Shown: positions 40,554 through 52,145, numbered from the stretch's first letter. The stretch: 64,000 bases of DNA from Prorocentrum cordatum (GCA_963575745.1 CAUYUJ010016349.1:590402-654401); one strand, 5' to 3'. Numbers and translations are program-made. The notes: generated by a model not told the origin, from the sequence alone.

Positions 40554-40614
40554 TGAAGTCCAGACCTCTGGAGGTTCACGTCGTGAAGAAAATCATGGCC
40601 CCTCATCTCGTGAG

Positions 40615-40724
40615 TTGCGTGCGGCCTCCGGGGCGTCGCGTTCGTCGACGCGGCCCTCGTTCTGATTCTGCTCATCTACGGCGTTGCGCCGCCTTCGCTG
40701 GCCTGTCTCCAAGTGCACGACGCC
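40615..40724 (+). CDS. Candidate exon with a membrane-like segment
   Basis: After GTGAG, the frame gives CGLRGVAFVDAALVLILLIY and GVAPPSLACLQVHDA, closed by GT at 40725 (GCC|GTAACC). AALVLILLIYGVAP is a plausible transmembrane or buried helix. It could be a later exon of the gene at 27-38 kb. The frame stays open past the donor (VTRRVRVQAALPQLQ), so the end is uncertain. Confidence 0.5.
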
Positions 40725-40904
40725 GTAACCCGCAGAGTCCGAGTGCAGGCCGCCTTGCCCCAGTTGCAGGCGCGGAGGGGCAGTTCCCTCCGCGATGGCA
40801 CGATTCGTTGTCACTCTGACGAAATGGCTCCTGAGCCAAAACGCGGTCCACGCAAGGTCCAGCGGAGCATTTTCACCTCCGCTTTGAAGAGATCGTCGAG
40901 GTCC

Positions 40905-41407
40905 AGCTGTCTTCCTCCTCCTCCCCCCTCCACCTCCTTCCACCTCATCCGTTTCCTCCCCACTTCCCTCTCCCTCCTCCTCATCCTCCTCCTCCTCCCT
41001 CTCCTTCTCCTCCTCCTCCTCCTCCTCCTCCTCCTCCTCCTCCTCCTCCTCCTCCTCCTCCTCCTCTTGCTCCTGCTCCTGCTCCTCCTCCTCCTCTTCC
41101 TGATCCTCCTCCTCCTCCTCTTTCCTCCTCATCCTATTCCCCCCCCCCGCCTCCACCTTCTCCCTCCTCCTCCTCCTCCTCCTCCTCCTCCTCCTCCTCC
41201 TCCTCCTCCTTGGAGCAGGGAGGAGGGGTCGGGAAGTTTTGGGGAGGAGGAGAGGACAGGGGAGGAGGAGGAGGAGGAGTAGGGAGGAGAGGAGGAGGAG
41301 GAGGAGGAGGAGGGGAGGAAGGCAGGGCAGGAGGAGGACGGGCAGGATGAGGAGGAGGAGGAGGAGGAGGAGGACGAGATAGGAGGAGGGAGGAGGAGGA
41401 GGAGGAG
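40905..41407. repeat. CTC array followed by GGA array
   Basis: About 300 bp of (CTC)n, then from about 41215 (GGA)n to 41407: two arrays in opposite orientation able to form a long stem. Ends at AG directly before a candidate exon. Confidence 0.9.
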
Positions 41408-41480
41408 GCTCCGCCCTGGAGTGCAGCAGGGGCCACCCCGCCGAGGTGCTCAACGCCCGCGGCGCGCATGTCGACGCCCC
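41408..41480 (+). CDS. Candidate short exon
   Basis: Following the GGA array, one frame reads SALECSRGHPAEVLNARGAH and VDAP, then GT at 41481 (CCC|GTGACA). Other frames are open too, so the choice rests on protein-like character. Possible continuation of the large gene. Confidence 0.3.
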
Positions 41481-41599
41481 GTGACACCGCGGCCCGCTCC
41501 AGCGCGCGCGCGCGTGCTCGCGCGGGCGGGGCCCCGAGCGCGCTTGGCAGGGCGGGCGTCGCGGGGCTGCCGTGCGAAGCGGGGGGGGGCAAGGCCCTC

Positions 41600-41955
41600 C
41601 TCCCGCCTCCGCCTCCCCCTCCTCCCTCGTCCTCTCCCTCCTCCTCCCTCGTCCTCTCTCCTCCTCCTCCCTCCTCCTCCTCTTCCTCCTCCTCCTGCTC
41701 CTCCTCCTCCTCCTCCTCCTCCTCCTCCTCCTCCTCCCTCCTCCGCCTCCTCCTATCTCCTCCTCCTCTTCTCCTCCTCCTCTCCTCCTCCTCCTCCTCC
41801 TCGTGCTCCTCTCCCTTCCCCTCCTCCTCTCCTCCTCCTCCTCTTTCTCTCCTCCTCCTCCTCCTCCTCCTCATCCTCCTCCTCCTCCTCCTCCTCCTCC
41901 TCATCCTCTTTTCCTCCTCCTCCTCCTCCTCCTCCTCCTCCTGCTCCTCCTCATC
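41600..41955. repeat. CTC triplet array, ~350 bp
   Basis: (CTC)n with CTT, CGT and CAT variants. Dense overlapping open frames here are repeat artefacts. Confidence 0.9.
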
Positions 41956-43235
41956 CGCCAAAAAAGCTCCTCCTGCCTCCCTCTTTTCCTCCTCCATTCT
42001 CTTCCTTTTCCTCAGGGGGGCGGTGCTCCGTTCTTTCCCCATGCTTGCTGCACACAGCAGCCTGTTTCACGGAACAATCTGTCGATCGGAGAGCCGCGGG
42101 TTGTTCCAGGTTGAAGGGTTGCGCGGTGTCAGATTCGGTGGCGGGCGAGGGGGGGAAGTTGCAAGGAGAACGCCTTCTCAGAGGGCGGCGGAGTTTCTCT
42201 AAGAAGCCCTCGCGCCTTCTGGGAGGGTTTCTGCGTCTTCGGGGAAAGGCTTAGAAATTTTCTCAGAATGCTGGGTGACTTCCGAGCTTTCTGAGAAGGC
42301 CCGCCTCTTCTCACTTCCCCCCAGGGTTCGCCGCCGACAGAAATCCAGTGCCAGGGTCGTCACGGCGTGAAAGAGCCTGCCGTGCCATCTGCAGGGCGGG
42401 GGAGTTGGGGACAGCAAGGCCCTCCCCCTCGCAGAGGAAAAAATGCACAGCCATGGGTCACTTGGAGTTCCACGCGGGTTTTTTCTTGGATCGGCCCTCC
42501 GCGCGGAGCGCTGGCCGTCGGCGGCTCCGGAGGCGCCGCAAAGTGGGTCCAATGCCGATCCAAGGAGTCCACGCGGACCTCCGAAAGTTTATGTCCATGC
42601 CCTGTCTTGTTCCGTTTCAAGAGCAGGACGAGGAACACGGGGATCGGCGACACAGGGGACGGGGACATTCCACCCCGCCCCCATCACCTTCCAGAGGGTT
42701 CAGAGCAGGGTGGCGTCGGGTATGTCCTCTTCCTATCGGAAACCTCCCCTGCGTGCTCATCACCCTCAATCAGATTGAGCCAATCTCTTCCCTCCCTCAT
42801 CACCCTGCTCTTACACGCTTGTGATCCTCCTTCTCAAGCTGGGACTCGAATGCCGAAACCATGCATGTGCAATGACATATTGGGAGCTCTGCGCTCTCTT
42901 CACCGCTAGACCTATTTCATCTTCTCCTCTTCCTCCTCCTTCTCACCCATCTTCCCTGCACATGTTTCATCCTGTATCTTCCCTCGTCCTCCTTTCCCCC
43001 TCCTCCCTCCCTCCCTCCCTGTTCTCGATTATGTCCTCCCTCCCCCCTCCGTCTCTCCCTTCCTCCCGCCCTCCTCCTCCTCCCGGGCTCCTTTTTCCCA
43101 TCCTCCCCGTTTTCTCCTCGTCCTCGCTCATCCCTCCTCCTCCCCGTCCTCGCTCCTCCCCCCTCCTGCTTTCCTCGCCTGTTCCTGCTCCTCCTCCTCC
43201 TGGCCCCCTCTCCTCGAATTCTATCCCGTCTCCAG
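41956..43235. other. Repeats, no supported gene
   Basis: GGCCTTCTNAGAAGGC-type repeat (about 42165-42335), a copy of the CTTGGATCGG...CCGATCCAAG palindromic family (about 42440-42605), then pyrimidine-rich CTC-derived DNA (42920-43210) leading to an acceptor at 43235. Confidence 0.5.
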
Positions 43236-43305
43236 CAGCAGGCGAGCGCCATCTTCTGGGACGAGTGCCGCTGGCGCGCCGTCGCCACCCGCAGCTCGGG
43301 CGGCG
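43236..43305 (+). CDS. Candidate exon of the large unnamed gene
   Basis: 70 bp. After CGTCTCCAG, the frame QQASAIFWDECRWRAVATRS-SGG ends at a GT donor (43306). High GC3, a good acceptor and donor, and protein-like Trp/Cys content. Phase partners not established. Confidence 0.5.
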
Positions 43306-43345
43306 GTGCCCTGGGGGGGGGGGGAGGCGAGCGGGCGGGGGAGGT

Positions 43346-43785
43346 GGGATGGAGGGGGAGGAGGAGGAGGAGGAGGAGGAGGAGGAGGAGGAGGAGGAGG
43401 AGGAGGAGGAGGAGGAGGAGGGGAGGAGGAGGAGGAGGAGGAGGAGGAGGGGAGGGAGGAGGAGGAGGAGGAGGAGGAGGGGGAGGAGGAGGAGGATGAG
43501 GAGGATGAGGGAGGAAGGGGAGGAGGATGGGGAGGAGAAGGGAGGGAAGAGAGGGAGGACGTGAGGCTGAGGAGGGGAGAAGGAAAACGAGAGAACCTAT
43601 GAGGAAGGAGGATGAGGAGGGATGAGGAGGAGGAGGAGGAGGATGAGGAGGGGGAGGAGAAGGAGGATGAAGGGATGAGGAGAGGAGGATTGGAGAGAGG
43701 AGGGGTGAGGAGGAGGAGGAGTAGCATGAGGAGGAGCAGGAGGATAAGGAGGAGGAGGAGGAGGAGGAGCAGGAGGTGCGGGACA
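43346..43785. repeat. GGA/GAG triplet array, ~440 bp
   Basis: (GGA)n with GAT variants, beginning about 40 bp downstream of the preceding exon. Confidence 0.9.
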
Positions 43786-44159
43786 GAACTTACGAAGTGG
43801 AGGATGACCCGTGGTAACCCAAGACGCACTAACGGTGTTGGAGTAAGCGCTCCCTCCAAGTTCCCTATTCAACGGTCCTTGCAAGAGTTTGTGATTTCTA
43901 CGGGAAGTGCCCCGTTGGAAGCTAACTTTCTGATAATCCTCAATCGTGCCAACACGCCAGCCTTGGGACTTCAATGCCGCGAATTAGAGTAACTGTTACT
44001 GGCGATCCCGACTCGCGCAAGCACGCCATTCTTTTGACGTCGCCATCGCGAGTCAACGGGACTGTTGCACCCTGACAAAGCCTGACTCCTGCCAGAACAC
44101 CACTCCTGGGACGCCAACCATAAGAACCCTTGAAACTGTTACAAGTGGTGAAACGAGCG

Positions 44160-44775
44160 CGACGCTAAGGAGAGATCCATAGTTTGAAACGTTGCTGCCC
44201 TCCATTCATGAAGCTCCCGCAAAGCTTTCAAGCGGGTGGACGCGGCGCTGATGCGCGAGCCAAATTCTGAAATCGGGCCGCCCTCCATCCGTGAGGATCT
44301 TGCGGACGTTTAGAACGAATGCGCGCCGCGCTAAGACGCGAGTCACAGGTTGAACAGGAGCCGCCCTCCACCAGCTGAAGCGTTGACGCAATACAACTTG
44401 GACAGCTGACGAATGTGCGCGCGAAAAGGCGATAACCATTCTTTGACACGGAGCCGCCCTCGAGCCGCATGCTTTTTGCAAGCGTTTGGGATCACTGTGC
44501 GCGGCGCGAAGGCGAGAGCTACTTTTGAACAGCCACCGCCCTCCATACAACAAACCTCGGCAAATCTTGGGTTACATGTTTGCAGCGCTAGGTCGAGATC
44601 CACAGGTTTGAAAGCAGCCGCCCTCCATCGGTGAAACGCCTGCAAACGTTTAAGACGAGTGTGCTTGGCGCTAAAATGGGAACTGCTATTTGAACACGGG
44701 GATCAAATTTGCGCGACGTTGAGGCGAGCGCCACGGTTTGAAGACGATCCGCCCTCCATCTGTGAAGCTGGTTAA
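44160..44775. repeat. Diverged 82-bp satellite in inverted orientation
   Basis: About seven monomers reading CCGCCCTCCATCNGTGAAG and GCGCNGCGCTAAGGCGAGAG, i.e. the reverse complement of the 34.5-36.2-kb monomer. More diverged, with no clear 409-bp period. A further remnant (GCGCGGCGCTAAGGCGAGAG) lies at about 51513-51650. Confidence 0.8.
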
Positions 44776-44879
44776 TCTCACAGCTTCAGTAGCATAACTG
44801 GTGGGGGACTCAGGCGAAGCGCCCTGCCCGCCTTTACCACGTGTCTTGGGGTGCGACAGGGAGGATTCATTCAACAGAA

Positions 44880-45130
44880 AACGGGATGTAGGAAGGGGGG
44901 GAGGTGACGAGGGAGGAGGAAGAGGACGAGGAGGAGAAGAAGGAGGCGGAGGAGGACGACGACCACCAGGAAGGAGGAGGAGGATGAAGAGGAGGAGGAG
45001 GAGGAGACACAAGGAGGCGGTGGGGAAGAAGGAGAACGAGGAGAGGAGCGAGAGCGAGGAGCGAGGAGGAACGAGGGGGAGGACATCGCTCAGGAGGGGG
45101 ATTAGGAGGAGGACGACAACGACGATGGAG
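44880..45130. repeat. GGA-rich array
   Basis: Impure (GGA)n/(GAG)n/(GAC)n leading into the GAT satellite. Confidence 0.8.
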
Positions 45131-45139
45131 GAGGAGAGA

Positions 45140-46354
45140 GGAGAGACGATGATGATGGTGATGCTGATGCTGATGCTGATGATGATGCTGGTGATGATGC
45201 TGATGCTGATCCTGATCCTGATGCTGCCGATGATGATGCTGATGATGATGACGATCATGGTGATGGAGATGGTTATGGTGAGGACGCTGGCGCTGATGTT
45301 GGTGCTGATGTGATGATGGTGAGGGTTCTGATGACGCGCATGTCAATCATGGTGATGACAACTCCGATGATGATTACGCGGGTGATGATGATGATGATGG
45401 TGATGTTGATGTTGGTGATGATGATGTTGATTACGAGGATGCTTACGAGGACGGTTGTCATGATACTGATGCTGGTGAGGATGCTGACGATGGTGATGAT
45501 GATACTGATGATGATGATGATGTTGATGATGAGTGTGACGATGATGCTGACGATGAGGATAATAAGGATGACGATGCCCATGATGAGGATGAGCATGATG
45601 ATGCTGATTATGATAATGAGGATGCTTACGATGGTGATCACGAGGATGATGATGATGCTGATGATGATGCTGATGCTGATGCTGATGATGATGATGATGA
45701 TGCTGATGACGATGCTGATGCAGATCCTGATCCTGATGCTGCCGATGATGATGCTGATGATGATGACGATCATGGTGATGGAGATGGTTATTATGAGGAC
45801 GCTGGCGCTGATGTTGGTGCTGATGTGATGATGGTGAGGGTTCTGATGACGCGCATGCCAATCATGGTGATGACAATTCCGATGATGATTACGCGGGTGA
45901 TGATGATGACGCTGATCATGGTGATGATGATGTTGATTACGAGGATGCTTACGAGGATGGTTGCGATGATAATGATGTTGGTGAGGATGCTGACGATGGT
46001 GATGATGATAATGATGATGATGCTGATGATGATGATGATGAGTGTGACGATGATGATGAAGATGAGGATAATAAGGATGACGATGCCCACGATGAGGATG
46101 AGCATGATGATGCTGATTATGATAATGAGGATGCTTACGATGGTGATCACGAGGATGATGATGATGCTGATGATGCTGATGCTGATGTTGATGATGAGGA
46201 TGAGGATGAGGATGCTGATTATGATGACGGTGGTGATGGTGATGATGATGATGATGATGGTGATGATGATGCTGATGATGGTGATGATGATGGTGATGAT
46301 GATGAAGCTGATGATGTCGATGCTGATTATGGTGATGCTGATGCTGATGATGAC

Positions 46355-46393
<39 letters not shown>

Positions 46394-46440
46394 CCTGATG
46401 ATGACTTTGATGGTGATGATGATGATGATGATGATGAGGA
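45140..46440. repeat. GATGCT/GATGGT satellite with ~515-bp tandem duplication
   Basis: Triplet-based repeat (GATGATGCTGATGATGAT). A 515-bp block is tandemly duplicated: TGATGATGGTGAGGGTTCTG starts at 45311 and 45826. The reverse strand reads as His/Ile/Ser runs without stops; this is not evidence of a gene. Ends in a GGA array (46436-46520). Confidence 0.9.
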
Positions 46441-46679
46441 GGAGGAGGAGGAGGAGGAGGAGGAGGAGGAGGAGGAGGAGGAGGAGGAGGAGGAAGAGAA
46501 GGAGGAGGAGGAGGCACGAGGAGGAGGGGGAGGGGGCGGGAGGGGATGATGTTTGTAGTGTCGCGCACATCTCTTTGAGAGCAGGCGTAGCTATGTCTGT
46601 TCATTTCGGGCTTTTCGAAGAAGAGGGGTGAACCTATATGAAAGAGGAGGAGGAGGTCGAGGAGCAGCAACAGAAGATG

Positions 46680-47075
46680 TGAGGCGCCCTGCGTCGGACA
46701 CGGGAGCCTCCGCATATCCGACACTGCGGGCTGGAAATTGCCTTCACGAGCTCCTCGGCTAGGTGATTCTGGGGCGCGTCGAGTCGTCTACGACGCCGCC
46801 GTCGTTGCCGCCTTCGTCGTCGCCGAGCAGGCGCCGTCGCCGCCGGCGGCGGTGCCGCCCGCCAACCCAAGTCAGACCTCGCCGCCCCCGGGCGCCGGCT
46901 TCCGCGCAAGTGTCCCCGCTGTCGTGCGCCCCTGGCGGGTCGTCCAGCGGAGCGCGGGTGCGCGGGCCCAGGCGAGGCCTCGCCCGCTCCGGGCGCTGCC
47001 GAGCGGCGCCGCTCTGCCCCGCGCCGCACCCGCGGTGCTCCGCGGGGAGCCCCGCCGCGCGGAAGCAAACGAGGC
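46680..47075 (+). CDS. Candidate exon(s), strand uncertain
   Basis: Plus-strand frame with GSLRISDTAGWKLPSRAPRL, GARRVVYDAAVVAAFVVAEQ, then Ala/Pro-rich SPPAAVPPANPSQTSPPPG and VPAVVRPWRVVQRSAGARA. The minus strand offers HLAEELVKAISSPQCRICGG at 46700-46770. GC3 bias does not clearly separate them. If plus, it could be the last part of the large gene. Confidence 0.35.
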
Positions 47076-47329
47076 CTCGGCTTCCCTCCCAGCAGTGGCG
47101 AGGCGTCCCGGCTTGCCTCTGGGCGGAAACTGGAGCATGTACACTACCAGTGGCGGGGGGTTCTTCAATCCGAGGACTTTTCGAGGGTCGGGGACGACGT
47201 CGGGGTGGTGTGGTGTATACTTTTTCCCAACCCTCCTTGGTTGGGTATTCGTTTTGAATAGAGCAGTGTGGTCGCGTCCTTCCTCCTCCCGCCTCCCGCC
47301 TCTTTCCTGCCTCTTTCTGTCTTGCCTGC

Positions 47330-47885
47330 GGGGGGCTGTGAAACTGTCGCCAGTTTCGAGGCCTGCTGGGGGGTCCAGCATAGAGGGTAATCGCGGCAGA
47401 TCCAAATTAGACCTCGCCATTCCTGGGGGGCTGCGATCTGTGAAACTGTCGCCACTTTCGAGGCCTGCTGGGGGGCTCAGCATAGAGGGTAATCGCGGCA
47501 GATTCAAATTAGACCTCGCCATCCCTGGGGGGGGGGGCTGCGATCTGTGAAACTGTCGCCACTTTCGAGGCCTGCTGGGGGGTCCAGCATAGAGGGTAAT
47601 CGCGGCAGATCCAAATTAGACCTCGCCCTCCCTGGGGGGCTGCGATCTGTGAAACTGTCGCCACTTTCGAGGCCTGCTGGGGGGCCCAGCACAGTGAGGG
47701 CCACGCGCGGATTCAAATTAGACCTCGCCATCCCTGGGGGGCTGCGATCTGCGAAACTGCCGCCATTTTCGAGGCCTGCTGGGGGGCCCAGCACAGTGAG
47801 GGCCACGGGCAGATTCAAATGAGACCTCGCCATCCCTGCGGGGCTGCGATCTGTGAACCTGTCGCCACTTTCGAGGCCTGCTGTG
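47330..47885. repeat. Tandem repeat, ~103-bp unit, 5-6 copies
   Basis: Unit GGGGGCTGCGATCTGTGAAA, CTGTCGCCACTTTCGAGGCC, TGCTGGGGGGTCCAGCATAG and CAAATTAGACCTCGCCATCC. The last two full copies have a variant middle (CACAGTGAGGGCCACG). Confidence 0.9.
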
Positions 47886-48729
47886 ATCCCCGTTTTCGAA
47901 GTGGCTAGGAGTGCTCAGGAATTGTAAATCATCAGCTTTATCAAGCCCTTTTCCTGTAGCCAGTGTCCTGCGAGTCTCCCGAATTCCGTCTGCAGACATA
48001 TGTAACCCTCGCTCCGTCATCGCCCCCTTATAAAGTATCCTAAACTATTTGCGCCCCGCTTTTGCGCAGGGGTTGGGTACGTCGCCAGGGTAATTTCCCC
48101 GCTTTCCCGGGGAGGCGAAGAATGTACACACCAGGATCCCGTATACACCAGGATCTGGTTTCCTGTGCGAGATTCAGTGTGAGGCCAGACGAAGGCGTCG
48201 GTGTATAGAGTTCTGCTCCTTCTCTAGGCCCACCACAGAATGTTCTAAGAACCTCCTGTGGTATGCACGAAATGTTCTTAGGTTATTTCTGGTTCAAGCT
48301 GTCTTGTTTTGCACACCTCGGGCTTATGGTCGAAGAGCATTGCTTTTATGTTTCGAACATGTTTGGGTTCTAAGAACATGTCGTGGTAGGCCTATAGGAA
48401 TGCCTGGACGGTCAGTCCCTGCTCAATCCCTGCATTCGATGACAAATTGCGTACATCTAAACTTCCGGATCTCCGCGCGGGTTGCTTGGATCGGCGTTGG
48501 GCCCCCCTGGCGGCGGCTCGGGCGCCGCCCCTTGCATGCCCCGGGGCTAGCGCAGATCAGTAAAAGTCCGCGCGGAGCGCCGACATGTTATATTTCCGAA
48601 CCATCCTGTGGTGTTGGGTCCTCGCTTTGAAGAGACAGCGCCCCGCGCTCCTCCCTTCCAGCCTCCTCCCTGTCCTCCCTTGTCCTTCCTCTTCCCCGTC
48701 ATCCCTCTGCTCTTCACATCATTTTATCA
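47886..48729. other. Dispersed repeats, no gene recognised
   Basis: GTATACACCAGGATC pieces (about 48125-48165, related to the 11.58-kb palindrome), copy 2 of the AATGTTCTRAGAACC repeat (48222-48425) and a CTTGGATCGGCGTTGGGCCC palindromic-family copy (about 48460-48590). Confidence 0.55.
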
Positions 48730-50060
48730 CCCTGGCACACCCCTAACACGTTTCGTGGCCCCTTGGGAGCTCCACCTAAGGTCCCAGAGGCGGTGTTCGC
48801 ACGCGTCCCCGCACCCGCTTCGGCACACCCCTCACACTTTTCCTGGCCCCGCAGAGAGCTCCGCCGACTGGAGCTGCGTGCGCATGGCGTCGGCGCGCTC
48901 ATTTCCGCGCGCCCCTCGCACGTTCCGTGGCCCAGCAAGGAGTTGCACCGACGGCCTCAGTTGTGGCGTTCGCGTGCGTCCCCGCGCACGATTCGGCAGA
49001 TTCCTCATTCGCTTCGTGGCCCCATAGGGAGCTCCACAAAAAGCCCCACGGGCGGTTTTCGCATTCGTCCCTGCCACCATTTTCGTCGCACTCCGTACAC
49101 GTTTACGGCCCATAGGGACCTCCACCGGAGGCCCCAGAGGCGACGTTCACATGCGCTTTTCCCGCCCAGTACACCGTTTCGAGGCCCCCTAGCGAGCTCC
49201 ACAGAAGGCCCCAGAGGAGACGTCCGCATCCGTTTCCCCCACCCAGTTCACCGTTTCGTGGCGCCACAGGGGGCTCCACCGACGGCCCCAAAGGCGACGT
49301 TCGCATGCATTCCCCCACTCAATAGATACTTTGATTCGTGGCCCCAGAAGGGGGCTCTGCCGAAGGCTTCAGAGGCGACGCTCGCACGCGTTCCTTTTAT
49401 TACCCAGTACAGCGTTTCGTGGCCCATGAGAAACTCCATCGAAGGCCCCAGAGGCGACGTTCACATGCGCTTTTCCCGCCCAGTACACCGTTTCGAGGCC
49501 CCCTAGGGAGCTCCATCGAAGGACTCAGAGGCGACGCCCGCATGCGTTTCCCCCACCCAGTGCACCGTCTCGTGGCCCCATAGGGAGCTCCACCGAAGGC
49601 TCCAGAGGCGACGTGCGCATGCGTGTCCCTCGCCCAGTATAATGCGTCATCGTCCCAAGAAGCTCCACTGAAGACCCCAGTAGTCGCTTTTGTTTTGCAT
49701 ACCCAGTACAACGTTTCGTGGCCCGCAGGGAGCTCCACCGAAGGCCCTTGTGGCCGCGGCCGCATGCGTCTCCCACACCCAGTCAACTGTTTCGTTTCCC
49801 CACAGGGAGCTCCACCAAGTACTCCAGTTGCCGCGGCAGCGTGCACCTCGTCCACGCAATACAGCGCTTCTTTACCCCATAGGGAGCTCCACCGAAGACT
49901 CCGGTCGGCCCAGCCGCATGCGTTACCCCACCCAGTACAGCGCTTCGTCGCCTCATAGGGAGATCCACCGAAGACCCCAGTGACCGCGGCCGCACGCGTC
50001 CACCCCACCCAGCACAGCACACTCTTCACACGTCTCGTGGCCTCATAAGGAGCTCCACCG
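48730..50060. repeat. Satellite, CGTGGCCCC...CACCGAAGGCCCCAG family (array 3)
   Basis: About 17 copies of a unit of roughly 75-80 bp: CGTTTCGTGGCCCCATAGGG, AGCTCCACCGAAGGCCCCAG and GCGACGTTCGCATGCG, with array-specific spacers such as CACCCAGTACACCG. Confidence 0.9.
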
Positions 50061-50249
50061 AAAGCGGTACCCAATTCATGGTCCTCATAACTGCAGTTGG
50101 TTGGGTGGGTCTTTCCCTTGGGTAATTATTATGTTTTCCCAGACGTCCAGTCGTTTTAGGTCCTCATTTTAAAGAGACAGCGCCCCGTGACACTCACTAA
50201 TCTTTCCTCCTCCGCCTCCTCCATCCTCCCGAACCTGCCTCAGCCCTCC

Positions 50250-51330
50250 GCATGTAAACGGTTTCGGCACACCGCTCACACGATTCGTGGGCCCAAAGGG
50301 AGGTCCACCAAAGGCTTCGGCGGCAGTGCTCACATGCGTCCCCGCGCCAATTTCAGCGCACGCCTCACAGGCTTCGTGGCCCCATAGCGAGCTCCACCGG
50401 AGGCCCCAGTAACTGCGGTCGCGTGGCGTCGCCACACCCATGTCGGCGCAGCCCTCGCACCTTCCGTGGTCCGAAAAGGAGCCCCGCCGAAGCCACCACC
50501 GAAGGCCCCGTTTGCTGCGTTCGCATGGCGTCGCCGCGCCCATGTCCGCGCACCCCTTGCACATTTCTTGGCCCCACAGGGACTTCCTCCTAAGGCCCCA
50601 GTGGCTGTTCTCGCATGGCGTCGCCGCACCCCTTACACGCTTCATGGCCCGCAGGGAGCTCCACTGAAGGCCCCAGGGGCTGCGTTCGCGTGGCGTCGCC
50701 GCACCCATTGCGGCGCACCCCTTCAAACGCTTCGTGGCCCCACAGCGACTTCCACCGAAGGCCCCAGTGGCTGCGTGCGTATGGCGTCGCCGCACCCGTC
50801 ACACGTTTCATGGCCCGCAGGGAGCTCCATCGAGGGCCCAACTGGCTGTGTTCGCGTGGCGTCACCGCACCCATTGCGGCGCACCTCTTCAGACGCTTCG
50901 TGGTCCCACAAGAAGTTCCACCGAAGGCCCCAGTGGCTGCGTTCGCATGGCGTCGCCGCACCCCTCACACGCTGCGTGGCCCCGCAGGGAGTTCCACCGA
51001 GTGTCCCAGTGTCTGCGTTCGCATGGCGTCACCGAGCCCTTTGCGACAGACCCCCACACGTTTCGTGGCCGAACAGGGAGCCCCACCAAAGGCTTCGGTG
51101 GCGGCGTTCGCGGCGTCGCCGCGCCCATTGCGGCGCACCCCTCCACACGTTTCGTTGCCCCACAGAGTTTGGCGGAAGGCCCCAGTGACTGCGGTCGTGG
51201 CGTCGCTACACCCATGTCGGCAGACTCCTGACACGCTTCGTGGCCGCAGAGGGACGGCACACATCACGGCACTTCACGCGCTTCGCGGCACTGCACCCAT
51301 CCCGGCACAACTCTCACACAAGTCGTGGTC
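50250..51330. repeat. Satellite, CACCGAAGGCCCCAG family (array 4)
   Basis: About 12 copies of a longer unit of about 90 bp, in which GGCTGCGTTCGCATGGCGTC and GCCGCACCCATTGCGGCGCA follow the common core. Open frames on both strands come from the repeat. Confidence 0.9.
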
Positions 51331-51996
51331 CCCGAACGGGTTCCACCGAACAGGATATTTACAGCCGAGCTACTCACAGCAGCATGCAGTTGGGTTGCTC
51401 GCCAGGATCAGCGCATCTTCTAGTCCATGGGTGCCGTCAGCCGCGAAGTTGTCCCCATTGTCCTGCCCCCCACTGGAGGTCCTGCGGGGCGTCCCGCTGT
51501 GCGGGCCCCTTAAGGCGAGAGCCACGTTAACAAAAGCACCGTTCTCAGTCCGTGCACATGTCTGAGCAGTTTAAGCTAAGTGCGCGCGGCGCTAAGGCGA
51601 GAGTTGGACCTGGGAAGCGTGCCATCCTGCATCTGTGCAAGTGTTGGGCTCTCGAGCTTCAGGGTCATTGGTGGTGGGGACGTCTTAGGGAAGACGCCTG
51701 GACCGTCGTGCAAACACGTCGGTTGGCGCGACGCGGACGACTATGCCATACGGAAGAGAGGGGAAGGAGGACCTGGGGAGGAGGCGGGAGGAAGATCAGG
51801 AACGAGGGAGGAGGCATGTAGCAGGAGGGGGAACGGAGTGAGAGCAGACGCACATGAGCAAGAGGAGGAGGAGGAGGGAGAAGGAAGAGGACGAGTAGGA
51901 TGAGTACATCGCCGTCTGTTCAGAAGCCGTCACCAAGTTGCTGCAGAAGGCAACGACGCTTCAGTACGCAAATCTACAGTAGGCACACGGCATGAG
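51331..51996. other. No gene recognised
   Basis: Contains a remnant of the 82-bp satellite (about 51513-51650) and G-rich low-complexity DNA (51760-51900). Confidence 0.45.
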
Positions 51997-52145
51997 GTCG
52001 GGCATGTCCTACAGGTGGATTTTGGAAGACAAACTGAAAATAGTCACACACACATTCAAGAATAGCCAAACGAGCACGAACACATCGTCCCCAGACCATG
52101 TTTGACTATTCTTGGATACTCCTCCTGTAGAGGGACATGCCCGAC
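51997..52145. mobile_element. Introner-like element 7
   Basis: 149 bp. Left GTCGGGCATGTCCTACAGG, right CCTGTAGAGGGACATGCCCGAC. Internal GACTATTCTTGG and CGTCCCCAGACCATG blocks are shared with other members. Neither flank could be assigned as coding. Confidence 0.85.

Noticed and set aside
40593-42042. Glu-, Leu- and Pro-rich frames on both strands
   Set aside because: CTC/GGA microsatellite translation.
45273-46724. 483-codon His/Ile-rich minus-strand frame
   Set aside because: Reading of the GAT/GCT satellite; the 515-bp duplication explains its internal repetition.
48608-51565. Overlapping 80-320-codon frames on both strands
   Set aside because: Satellite arrays whose unit lengths happen to avoid stops.
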